Shown in pieces: positions 15,550-22,817 of a DNA stretch of 64,000 nt. Where the stretch lies: positions 434,001-498,000 of the forward strand of contig NZ_JNYV01000002.1 in the NCBI RefSeq assembly GCF_000717275.1, in the 5' to 3' direction. The position numbers and the translations under genes were made by a program. The stretch comes from Kitasatospora arboriphila. GTDB taxonomy: Bacteria > Actinomycetota > Actinomycetes > Mycobacteriales > Mycobacteriaceae. The stretch's first letter is position 1, and each line of letters opens with the position of its first letter. Below the pieces are notes generated by a model that ran no database searches, was not told the origin of the DNA, and saw nothing but the letters and a program-made list of their open reading frames with translations.

Positions 15550-15577
15550 TCTATTTCGTCACCAGCGACGAAACGTT
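15550..15577 (+). repeat. 28-bp dif-shaped site, copy C
   Basis: The left arm ends TATTTCGTC, the centre is ACCAGC and the right arm begins GACGAAACG; the inner seven bases of the arms are perfect reverse complements. GGCAA lies just upstream. Its last two bases overlap the stop codon of the SDR gene on the other strand, so the site abuts a gene end exactly. It separates the wrbA module from the SDR module. Confidence 0.7.
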
Positions 15578-16334
15578 AGCCCTGCTCGGTAGGCATGATC
15601 CAGAGTTCTCCGATGGCGGTGTGGGCCGGTCGGGTGGTCATGTAGGCCACGCCGTCCGCGATGTCGTCGGGGTCGAGCATCCGGAATCCGCTGAAGTTGG
15701 CGCCGATGTAGTCGAGGATCTCTTCGTTGTTGTGTGAGTCCAGCTCTGTGGCGACCTTGCCGGGTTCAAGCACACCCACGCGGACATGGCTGGCCGCGAG
15801 CTCTTGACGGAGTGCTTCGGTGAAGCCGTTCACACCGAACTTGGTCATGTTGTACACCCCCATCGTGCTGTGTGCACTACGGCCGGCGACCGACGAGATG
15901 TTGACGATATCTGCAACCTCGCGGGGCCCCTGAGCAGCCTTCTTCAGGTGCGGCAGAGACGCTTTCGTCATATGGAGCAATCCCCGTTGATTGACAGAGA
16001 TCATCTGGTCCCAGTCGTCTGGGTCGGAGTCCTCGACGTCGCCGAGAATCATCAGGCCGGCGTTGTTGACCAGTACGTCCAGGCGCCCATACTGCGCGAT
16101 CGTTGCTGTGACAACGGATTCGGCTTCGGCGCGGACGGTGATGTCTGCTGCCGCCGCTAGTGCGGTGCCACCGGCTTGTTCGATCTCCGCCACCAGCTCG
16201 TCAAGGCGGTCTCGGCGACGAGCAACGGCAACGACGGACGCGCCGCGGCGTGCGAGCTCGACTGCGGTGGAGCGGCCGATGCCGCTGCTTGCACCGGTGA
16301 CGACAGCAACGGTTCCGGCTAGCTTTGATGACAA
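15576..16334 (-). CDS. short-chain dehydrogenase/reductase (SDR)
   Basis: The 252-residue classical SDR has the NAD(P) motif TGASSGIG (14-21), NNAG (about 92), a catalytic Ser in NISSVAG and the YxxxK active site YNMTK. An Arg pair after TGASSGIG and the ARRRDR stretch suggest NADP preference. The start is a TTG at 16334 with GAGAGGAA 6 nt upstream; no ATG fits the family N-terminus. It lies 86 nt downstream of a second SDR gene on the same strand. Its stop codon touches repeat copy C. The substrate is unknown. Confidence 0.9.
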   Translation of the reverse strand: MSSKLAGTVAVVTGASSGIGRSTAVELARRGASVVAVARRRDRLDELVAEIEQAGGTALAAAADITVRAEAESVVTATIAQYGRLDVLVNNAGLMILGDVEDSDPDDWDQMISVNQRGLLHMTKASLPHLKKAAQGPREVADIVNISSVAGRSAHSTMGVYNMTKFGVNGFTEALRQELAASHVRVGVLEPGKVATELDSHNNEEILDYIGANFSGFRMLDPDDIADGVAYMTTRPAHTAIGELWIMPTEQG

Positions 16335-16420
16335 AGTGGGTTCCTCTCAGGGTTAATTAGAGTCGTCGGTCTGCAGCGAATGAGTTCGCGTCTCCCGGGG
16401 TTGGCGAGCACAGAAGTTGC

Positions 16421-17266
16421 TCAAGCGGCGTCGTGGTTCAGCGACGTCGAGAGAGCACGGTGTGCGTCGACCTGCTCGAGCAAGGTCTGTGCCTTGTCTG
16501 CAGCCACCTCCACGGCGTCGGCACCGGCGACCCACCGCAGCGGAGGCTCCGGCGAATCAACCAACGCGACCAACGCGACAGCGAGTTTGGCCGGGTCTCC
16601 GGGCTGTGTACCGTTCATGCTTTTCCATGCCTCGATCGTCGCCGTCGTGCGGTCGGTGTAGTCGTCGATCGACAAAGCCGGCCACAGCGTCGAGGACCCC
16701 TCGACCAGCAGCTCGGTACGGAAGAACCCCGGCTCGACCAGCATCGTCGAAATCCCGTACGGGGCGACGTCAAAACGCAGCGACTCCATCCAGCCCTCGA
16801 CGGCGAACTTCGACGCGCAGTAGGCGGCAACGAATTCCTGACCGGTCAGACCCGCGGTTGAGCTGAACGTGATCACCTGGCCGCTGCGCTGGGCCCGCAT
16901 GACCGGCAGAACCGCGCGGGTGACATTCGTGGGTCCGAAGAAGTTCACCTCCATCTGGTGGCGGAACTGCGTCGGGCTGATCTCTTCGAAGAACCCCGCA
17001 TAGAACAGGCCGGCATTGTTGACCAGCACATCGATCCGACCGAACTGCTCGACCGCCGTTTCGACAGCTGCTGTCGCCGCAGCAGCGTCGGTGATGTCCA
17101 GCGACACCGCCAGCACGTCCGCACGCTCACCGAACACCTCAGTGACCTTGGCCGCATCACGTGCGGTCGCAACGACGCGATGCCCCGCTTCCAATGCTGC
17201 ACGGACGATGTCGACACCCATCCCCCGAGCCGCGCCGGTGACGAACCACACCTTGTTCTCAACCAT
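16421..17266 (-). CDS. short-chain dehydrogenase/reductase (SDR)
   Basis: This 281-residue classical SDR carries TGAARGMG near the N-terminus, NNAG (about 82), a catalytic Ser in TFSSTAG and the YxxxK site YCASK. ATG 17266 is chosen: GAAGGG lies 8 nt upstream, whereas the longer frame would add 12 residues (MTGDHTSRRDQN) unlike SDRs. Its extended C-terminal region fits the KR-like SDRs often found beside XRE regulators. It is divergent from the XRE/MmyB-like regulator 126 nt away, the usual arrangement for a regulator and its target. Confidence 0.9.
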   Translation of the reverse strand: MVENKVWFVTGAARGMGVDIVRAALEAGHRVVATARDAAKVTEVFGERADVLAVSLDITDAAAATAAVETAVEQFGRIDVLVNNAGLFYAGFFEEISPTQFRHQMEVNFFGPTNVTRAVLPVMRAQRSGQVITFSSTAGLTGQEFVAAYCASKFAVEGWMESLRFDVAPYGISTMLVEPGFFRTELLVEGSSTLWPALSIDDYTDRTTATIEAWKSMNGTQPGDPAKLAVALVALVDSPEPPLRWVAGADAVEVAADKAQTLLEQVDAHRALSTSLNHDAA

Positions 17267-17392
17267 GTTCTGATCCCTTCTGCTTGTGTGGTCGCCAGTC
17301 AAACGTCGCTGCGTGCCGCGAGGCAGTGTCGAGTTATCCAGGCACCAGCAGACACCCCCTAGCCCGCGACAGACGTCGTACAGTCGAAAGCT

Positions 17393-18286
17393 ATGGATGC
17401 ACGTGCAGAGATCCGTGAGTTCCTTGTCACCAGGCGAGCCAAACTCACCCCCGAACAGGTCGGACTACCCGACTTCGGTGGACGACGGCGGGTATCTGGG
17501 CTGCGACGAGAAGAAGTTGCTCTCGTCGCCGGCATCAGCGTCGACTACTACACCCGCCTCGAGCGCGGCAACCTCACCGGCGTCTCGGAATCAGTCCTCG
17601 ACGGGGTCAGCCGTGCCCTTCAACTTGACGACACCGAGCACACCCACCTGCACGATCTACTCCGCGCGGCACACACCTCACCCCTCAAACCGGGCCGCCG
17701 CAGCACACCCCGAGCACACAGCGTCCCCACCCGGGTACAACACATCATCGACGCCATGACCGACGTCGCCGTCATCGTCCAGAACGGCCACCTCGACGTC
17801 GTCGCCGCCAACACCCTCGGCGCGGCCCTCTACGCACCCATGTTCGACAATCCCTCGAACACACCAAATTTCGGTCGCTTCGCGTTCCTCGACCCTCGCG
17901 CACACACCTTCTACAACAACTGGGACGACGCCGCCCGCCAAACCGTCGCGATCCTGCGCACCGAAGCCGGCCGCGCACCCCACGACCGCACCCTGAGCAA
18001 CCTCGTCGGCGAACTTGCCACCCGCGACGACACCTTCCGCACTCTCTGGGCAGCCCACAACGTCCGCGAACACCAATCCGGCAACAAAAGCCTCCACCAC
18101 CCCGTCGTCGGAGACATCGACGTGACCTTCGAAGGAATGCAACTCGCCTCCGCCCCCGGACTGCTCATGCTCACCTACATAGCCCCACCCGGAACCGACT
18201 CCCACGACAAAATGAAAGTTCTAGGCACCTGGGCCGCCACCCGCACCACCGATCCCACCCACCTCGAGCGAACCAACCAGGACTGA
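17393..18286 (+). CDS. XRE regulator with MmyB-like ligand-binding domain
   Basis: The 297-residue protein has an N-terminal helix-turn-helix (about 5-85) with the family-diagnostic GLRREEVALVAGISVDYYTRLERG, followed by a PAS-like MmyB-type domain (about 105-280: NTLGAALYAPMF, then FGRFAFLDP). These regulators commonly repress a divergent oxidoreductase gene, here the SDR pair. Codon use in the second half is noticeably C-rich (long runs of CC-starting and C-ending codons). Repeat copy D lies 57 nt beyond its stop codon. Confidence 0.88.
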   Translation: MDARAEIREFLVTRRAKLTPEQVGLPDFGGRRRVSGLRREEVALVAGISVDYYTRLERGNLTGVSESVLDGVSRALQLDDTEHTHLHDLLRAAHTSPLKPGRRSTPRAHSVPTRVQHIIDAMTDVAVIVQNGHLDVVAANTLGAALYAPMFDNPSNTPNFGRFAFLDPRAHTFYNNWDDAARQTVAILRTEAGRAPHDRTLSNLVGELATRDDTFRTLWAAHNVREHQSGNKSLHHPVVGDIDVTFEGMQLASAPGLLMLTYIAPPGTDSHDKMKVLGTWAATRTTDPTHLERTNQD

Positions 18287-18342
18287 CCAGCTCGCCGCAC
18301 AGGCTGACGCAATCTACGTTGGCGTGAGCCATTGTTAGGCAA

Positions 18343-18370
18343 TGTATTCCGTCACCAATGGCAGTATTCA
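18343..18370 (+). repeat. 28-bp dif-shaped site, copy D (degenerate right arm)
   Basis: The left arm ends TATTCCGTC, the centre is ACCAAT and the right arm is degenerate (GGCAGTATTCA). The flanking GGCAA and the left arm match copies A and C without gaps, so it is the same element in the same orientation. It lies between the XRE gene and lon and forms the right edge of the accessory segment. Confidence 0.5.
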
Positions 18371-18609
18371 CTTTGACCCGCTGGGCGTAGTTGTGTGGTT
18401 TGGGTCATTCGCGAAGCCGAGCACGGGTCAACATGCTGACGCATTCCGTCGACGCACCGAGGCGGGTGTCGCAGAAGTAATCGAGATCGCCTTCTCGAGA
18501 CTCTCTCGTTTTGGCGTACCGTGCTCCCGCTCATCGTCACCGCGCCACAATCGTTTGATTTCGCTCTCAAAGAACACCGACTACCTGGGGGAACAAAGAG
18601 CACCACCAG

Positions 18610-18636
18610 AAAGTTGAGCCCGAAGTACTTAACTTT
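18610..18636. promoter_or_regulatory. HAIR-like inverted repeat upstream of lon
   Basis: AAAGTTGAG (18610-18618) and CTTAACTTT (18628-18636) match at 8 of 9 positions with a 9-nt spacer. Written with a 7-nt spacer, the core (TTGAG...ACTTAA) resembles the HspR-associated HAIR element (CTTGAGT-N7-ACTCAAG), with mismatches. In Streptomyces the lon gene belongs to the HspR heat-shock regulon. It directly precedes the GGAGG of lon. Confidence 0.45.
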
Positions 18637-18645
18637 GGAGGAAAC

Positions 18646-20973
18646 ATGAGCGAACTGAATCGCTTGCCGGTGTTGTTCCTGACCGACCCCGTCTTGCTCC
18701 CAGGCATGGTGGTCCCGGTCGAACTGGACGATGCCGCACGCGCCGCCGTCGACGCCGCAAAGGCCTCGGAGGCGGGCAAACTCTTGGTCGCCCCTCGATT
18801 GGACGACCGTTATCCCGCCTACGGCGTCGTCGCGTCGATCGTGCAGCTCGGCCGCCTCGCCGGTGGCGAATCGGCCGCGGTCCTCAAGGGCGAGTCCCGC
18901 GCTCACATCGGGTCCGGAACCACCGGCCCCGGCGCCGCGCTCTGGGTCGAGGTCGAATCGGTGTCCGAGCCCGCGGTCACCGACGAGGTACGCGAACTGG
19001 CTGCCGAGTACAAGAAGCTCGTGCTGGCCATGCTGCAGCGTCGTGAGGCGTGGCAGGTCATCGACTCGGTCAACAAACTGTCCGATCCGTCGGCACTTGC
19101 CGACACAGCCGGTTACGCGTCGTACCTCACCGACGTCCAGAAGCGGCAAATGCTCGAAACCCCCGACGTGGCAGAGCGTTTGACCACGCTGATCACCTGG
19201 ACCCGAGACCACCTGGCCGAGGTCGAGGTGAACGACAAGATCGCCGGCGAGGTCCGCGACGGCATGGAGAAGACGCAGAAGGAGTTCCTGCTGCGTCAGC
19301 AACTGGCCGCAATCCGTAAGGAACTGGGCGAGGACGAACCCGACGGCAGCGACGACTACCGCGCCCGCGTCGAGGCGGCGGAGCTGCCTGACAACGTGCG
19401 TGAAGCTGCGATGCGTGAAGTCGGCAAGCTGGAGCGCGCCAGCGACCAGAGTCCTGAAACCGGCTGGATCCGAACCTGGCTGGATACGGTGCTGGACCTG
19501 CCGTGGAACGTGACCACCACTGACTCCACCGACATCAAGGGCGCCCGCGCCATCCTCGACGCCGACCACCACGGGTTGGACGACGTGAAGGACCGCATCG
19601 TCGAGTACCTGGCGGTCCGTGCTCGCCGTGCCGAACGCGGCCTGCAGGTTGTCGGTGGTCGCGGGTCGGGTGCGGTGATGGTGCTGGCCGGCCCTCCCGG
19701 CGTCGGCAAGACCTCACTGGGTGAGAGCGTGGCCCGCGCCCTCGGTCGAAAGTTCGTCCGGGTCGCCCTCGGTGGCGTCCGCGACGAGGCCGAGATCCGT
19801 GGACACCGGCGTACCTACGTGGGCGCGCTGCCCGGACGTATCGTGCGTGCCATCGGCGAAGCGGGATCGATGAATCCCGTTGTGCTGCTAGATGAGATCG
19901 ACAAGGTCGGCGCCGACTACCGCGGCGACCCCAGTGCCGCACTGCTCGAGGTGCTCGACCCGGCGCAGAACCACACCTTCCGCGACCACTATCTCGACCT
20001 GGACCTCGACCTGTCGGATGTGGTGTTCCTCGCCACCGCCAATGTGATCGAGCAGATCCCGTCGGCACTGCTCGACCGCATGGAACTGGTGACCATCGAC
20101 GGCTACACCGAAGACGACAAGGTTGTCATCGCCCGCGACTACTTGCTGCCTCGACAGCAGGACCGGGCGGCGATCACCGACGACGAGGTGGAGGTGACCG
20201 ACGCGGCGCTGCGGAAGATCGCGGCCGACTACACCCGTGAACCCGGTGTGCGGCAGTTTGAACGGCTACTTGCCAAGCTGATGCGGAAGGTGACCACTGC
20301 GCTCGCGGACGCTGAGAACAAGGACAAAGTGCGGGTCGATGAGCCCGATCTGGTCGGCTACCTGGGTCGTCCCCGGTTCACTTCGGATGCCGAAGAGCGG
20401 ACGGCCGTGCCGGGTGTGGCAACCGGGCTCGCGGTCACCGGACTGGGTGGCGATGTGCTCTACATCGAAGCCGGGTCCACCGATGGCGAAGGACTGGTCC
20501 TCACCGGCCAACTCGGTGACGTGATGAAGGAGTCTGCACAGATCGCGCTGAGCTACGTGCGTTCCCATGCAGCCGATTTCGGCATCGACCCCAAGTCACT
20601 GGAACGCAGCATTCACGTGCACGTCCCAGCCGGGGCCACTCCCAAGGACGGTCCGTCGGCGGGCGTCACGATGGTGACCGCCCTGGTGTCGATGGCAACC
20701 GGGCGCAAGGTGAGGGCCGACGTCGCGATGACCGGCGAGGTCACCCTCAACGGTCGGGTGCTGCCCATCGGTGGCGTGAAGCAGAAGCTACTGGCCGCCG
20801 CGCGGTCGGGAATGACCACGGTCTTCATCCCGCAACGCAACGAGCCCGATCTGGACGATGTGCCTGCCGAGGTGTTGGAGGCGCTGACAGTGCTGCCGAT
20901 GACCGACGTCGCCGACATCATCGCCCAGGCGCTCGAGCCCGCTGCCGATCAAAAGGCAACCGTCGCAGCCTGA
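18646..20973 (+). CDS. lon: ATP-dependent Lon protease (endopeptidase La)
   Basis: The 775-residue protease has the N-terminal substrate-binding LON domain (about 1-200), the AAA+ ATPase with Walker A GPPGVGKT (349-356) and Walker B VVLLDEIDKVG. The C-terminal serine protease has Ser671 in KDGPSAG and the lysine of the dyad in GGVKQK (712-714). Lon degrades misfolded and regulatory proteins in the cytoplasm. GGAGG lies 5 nt before the ATG. It appears monocistronic, with a heat-shock-type inverted repeat upstream and a strong terminator downstream. Its length is normal for actinobacterial Lon. Confidence 0.97.
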   Translation: MSELNRLPVLFLTDPVLLPGMVVPVELDDAARAAVDAAKASEAGKLLVAPRLDDRYPAYGVVASIVQLGRLAGGESAAVLKGESRAHIGSGTTGPGAALWVEVESVSEPAVTDEVRELAAEYKKLVLAMLQRREAWQVIDSVNKLSDPSALADTAGYASYLTDVQKRQMLETPDVAERLTTLITWTRDHLAEVEVNDKIAGEVRDGMEKTQKEFLLRQQLAAIRKELGEDEPDGSDDYRARVEAAELPDNVREAAMREVGKLERASDQSPETGWIRTWLDTVLDLPWNVTTTDSTDIKGARAILDADHHGLDDVKDRIVEYLAVRARRAERGLQVVGGRGSGAVMVLAGPPGVGKTSLGESVARALGRKFVRVALGGVRDEAEIRGHRRTYVGALPGRIVRAIGEAGSMNPVVLLDEIDKVGADYRGDPSAALLEVLDPAQNHTFRDHYLDLDLDLSDVVFLATANVIEQIPSALLDRMELVTIDGYTEDDKVVIARDYLLPRQQDRAAITDDEVEVTDAALRKIAADYTREPGVRQFERLLAKLMRKVTTALADAENKDKVRVDEPDLVGYLGRPRFTSDAEERTAVPGVATGLAVTGLGGDVLYIEAGSTDGEGLVLTGQLGDVMKESAQIALSYVRSHAADFGIDPKSLERSIHVHVPAGATPKDGPSAGVTMVTALVSMATGRKVRADVAMTGEVTLNGRVLPIGGVKQKLLAAARSGMTTVFIPQRNEPDLDDVPAEVLEALTVLPMTDVADIIAQALEPAADQKATVAA

Positions 20974-20981
20974 GCGACATC

Positions 20982-21050
20982 TCCGCCCACCTGTTCTCAC
21001 ATCGCTCCACCGCCCCTGGCGGGGCGGGTACACGAAAACAGGTGGGCGGA
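20982..21050 (+). terminator. lon terminator
   Basis: Perfect 14-bp arms, TCCGCCCACCTGTT (20982-20995) and AACAGGTGGGCGGA (21037-21050), enclose a loop that itself holds a second GC-rich hairpin (CCGCCCC...GGGGCGG). It starts 9 nt after the lon stop codon. Confidence 0.85.
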
Positions 21051-21142
21051 CTTCTGTCACGGGTGGCTGTACGAGGTTTCGGCATCACCGAACCGAGGTA
21101 GAGATCAGTATCGATCTCGATGTCCGAGGGAAGGACCGCCCC

Positions 21143-21484
21143 ATGAGTACACAGACGAACGATGCCGTCGCCGAGGTGTGGAATGACTGGAAAGAGGCAG
21201 TCAACATGACGGCGAGCGAACTCGAGTCCTTCCTCGACACTCCCGAGTCGAAAGACGTGGGAGACAAGAGCTCGGGCGGGGAATCGACCGGCCACAAGTC
21301 AGGCCGGCGGATCGTAGAAATTCTGCGTGCCACCAAGAGCGACCTGACCGAGGACGATGCGGCACACATGCGCAAGGTCGTCGGCTACGTCCATCGACAT
21401 CTGGCTCAGCGACCCTCCGGCGACGTGTCCGACACCGCCTGGCGCTACTCGCTGATGAATTGGGGCCACGACCCCACAAAATGA
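21143..21484 (+). CDS. DUF3140 protein
   Basis: The 113-residue protein matches the DUF3140 pattern throughout. WNDWKEAVNMTASELESFL is followed by GGESTGHKSGRRIVEIL, then DLTEDDAAHMRKVVGYVHRH and a conserved end SDTAWRYSLMNWGHDP. Many actinobacteria and some fungi have it, and its function is unknown. The charged, DNA-binding-like GHKSGRR motif is notable, but I would not assign activity from it. GGGAAGGA lies 8 nt upstream of the ATG. A TfoX-N gene follows 24 nt downstream, so the two may be co-transcribed. Confidence 0.85.
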   Translation: MSTQTNDAVAEVWNDWKEAVNMTASELESFLDTPESKDVGDKSSGGESTGHKSGRRIVEILRATKSDLTEDDAAHMRKVVGYVHRHLAQRPSGDVSDTAWRYSLMNWGHDPTK

Positions 21485-21508
21485 AGTCGGTTGTCGCACA
21501 CTTGATCC

Positions 21509-21832
21509 ATGGCCTATGACACGCACCTGGCGGACCGCGTCCGAGAACTCGTGGGTCCCGAGGCGGGCGTCTCGGAGAAGCGGATGTTCGGTGGTCTGGC
21601 GTTCCTGATCGACGGTCACATGGCCGTGGCGGTCAGCGGGCAGGGCGGGCTGATGGTCCGGGTCGACCCGGCCGAATCCGAGACTCTGCTCGGCCGCGCC
21701 CACGTGTCGCCGATGGTGATGCGTGGCAAGGAGCTTGCCGGATGGATCCGGGTGGCCACGGACGGCGTCAAGACCAGAAAGCAACTCCAGACGTGGGTGG
21801 ACCGCGGCGTCGCGCGAGCCCGGCTGGCGTAG
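21509..21832 (+). CDS. TfoX N-terminal domain protein
   Basis: This 107-residue protein consists of a single TfoX_N domain, with the typical opening (RVRELVGPEAGVSEKRMFGGLAFLIDGHMAVAV) and the strand-turn region GGLMVRVDP. In gamma-proteobacteria TfoX/Sxy induces competence; short actinobacterial versions have only this domain and no known role. It lies 24 nt after the DUF3140 gene and converges with the DUF4436 gene, whose stop is 7 nt away. Confidence 0.88.
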   Translation: MAYDTHLADRVRELVGPEAGVSEKRMFGGLAFLIDGHMAVAVSGQGGLMVRVDPAESETLLGRAHVSPMVMRGKELAGWIRVATDGVKTRKQLQTWVDRGVARARLA

Positions 21833-21839
21833 CCGGCGG

Positions 21840-22733
21840 TCAGGGCGCCTGGCGCCACCATGCGATGACGTACAGCGACATCGCGGTCACCAGCCCGGCG
21901 ACCACCCAGAGAACAACCGAGTAGTCCACCCAGGAACCGAACGGTGGCGACCCGGGGAAGATGTTTCGCAGAGGGAGCACCGCGAAGAGCATCACAGCGA
22001 ACCACGTGACCATCGGCGGCTGAAAAGCCTTGCGTCGCCGCACGGTCTGGATCGAGACGAACAGGGCACACACGGGAAGGACGATCAGTACCGCACAGAG
22101 CGCGAGATCGAAGACAAGCGACCCCACCGTCCGATCCGCGTAGATCGTGAACGCCTGTCCCCCACCGGCATCCCGATCATCGGACGTCACATCCCAACCT
22201 GTCAGTGAGTCGGTCACCACCACATCCGTGGGCAACGGAAACGAGACGGTTCCGGCCTCCGGAGACGACGCCTGGCTGAAGGCGCGCACAACCACGTTGT
22301 CGGACCGGTATTCGTCGAATGGCCATTCGCGGATGTCACCGTTCGCGTAGAGCTTGACCGGCAGCGGTCCCACCCTGGTCCCGCTGTTGAACACCAGCCG
22401 CCCATCGGCGGCGATCGGTGAGACGTCCACCACGAGTTCGTTCTTCAGATATCCGTTGTCGCCCAACAGGTTATTGCCCGGATACACCGACACATTCGCC
22501 GCCATGGAGAAATCACTCCCGTTGACGGCATCGATGTCGAGGTAGACCAGCACACTGTTGTCGGCGGCGACCCGGCCATCCTCTCCGGAGTCGCCGTCAC
22601 CGGACGCATAACCGAGGAGAACCGCAACGTAGACCACCACAACGCCCAGCACGATCAGCAGACCACGCCACCACGTACCTCGTTTGGCCGTCTCCCGACC
22701 GTCCGCCGATACGTTGTTCACCTTTGACGCCAC
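21840..22733 (-). CDS. DUF4436 membrane protein
   Basis: The roughly 297-residue protein has one N-terminal transmembrane helix (WWRGLLIVLGVVVVYVAVLLG), an extracytoplasmic beta-rich domain of about 150 residues and three C-terminal helices (LCAVLIVLPVCALFVSI, WFAVMLFAVLPL, VVLWVVAGLVTAMSLYVIAW). This matches the DUF4436 layout common in mycobacteria and relatives; the function is unknown. GTG 22733 is preferred because GGGAGG lies 7 nt upstream; GTG 22766 would add 11 residues. It is last in the desaturase-PKS-exporter operon (84 nt after the exporter), so a role in moving or anchoring that product is possible. Confidence 0.75.
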   Translation of the reverse strand: MASKVNNVSADGRETAKRGTWWRGLLIVLGVVVVYVAVLLGYASGDGDSGEDGRVAADNSVLVYLDIDAVNGSDFSMAANVSVYPGNNLLGDNGYLKNELVVDVSPIAADGRLVFNSGTRVGPLPVKLYANGDIREWPFDEYRSDNVVVRAFSQASSPEAGTVSFPLPTDVVVTDSLTGWDVTSDDRDAGGGQAFTIYADRTVGSLVFDLALCAVLIVLPVCALFVSIQTVRRRKAFQPPMVTWFAVMLFAVLPLRNIFPGSPPFGSWVDYSVVLWVVAGLVTAMSLYVIAWWRQAP

Positions 22734-22817
22734 CCGTGGCCTCCCGCCATCGATACACCGCTTCACGATGCCGACGGATCGGCCTCGGCTCGAAGTGAGT
22801 GTATCGGCCGAGGCGGG

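Larger units (their letters stand above)
15220..15575. other. convergent intergenic region with hairpins and repeat copy C
   Basis: About 355 nt between the convergent monooxygenase-like gene and the SDR gene. It holds two terminator-like hairpins (15231-15284 and 15311-15338). Nearest the SDR stop it holds the third 28-bp site. No open frame with a ribosome binding site is convincing. Confidence 0.6.
18287..18645. other. intergenic region upstream of lon with repeat copy D
   Basis: About 360 nt. It contains the fourth 28-bp site at its left end and, at its right end, an inverted repeat resembling an HspR box just before the lon ribosome binding site. No gene is evident. It marks the return from the accessory segment to conserved chromosome. 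Confidence 0.55.

Noticed and set aside
18352..19572. 406-codon open frame on the - strand across the lon 5' end
   Set aside because: Antisense to the lon N-terminal domain and upstream region, with no recognisable motif.
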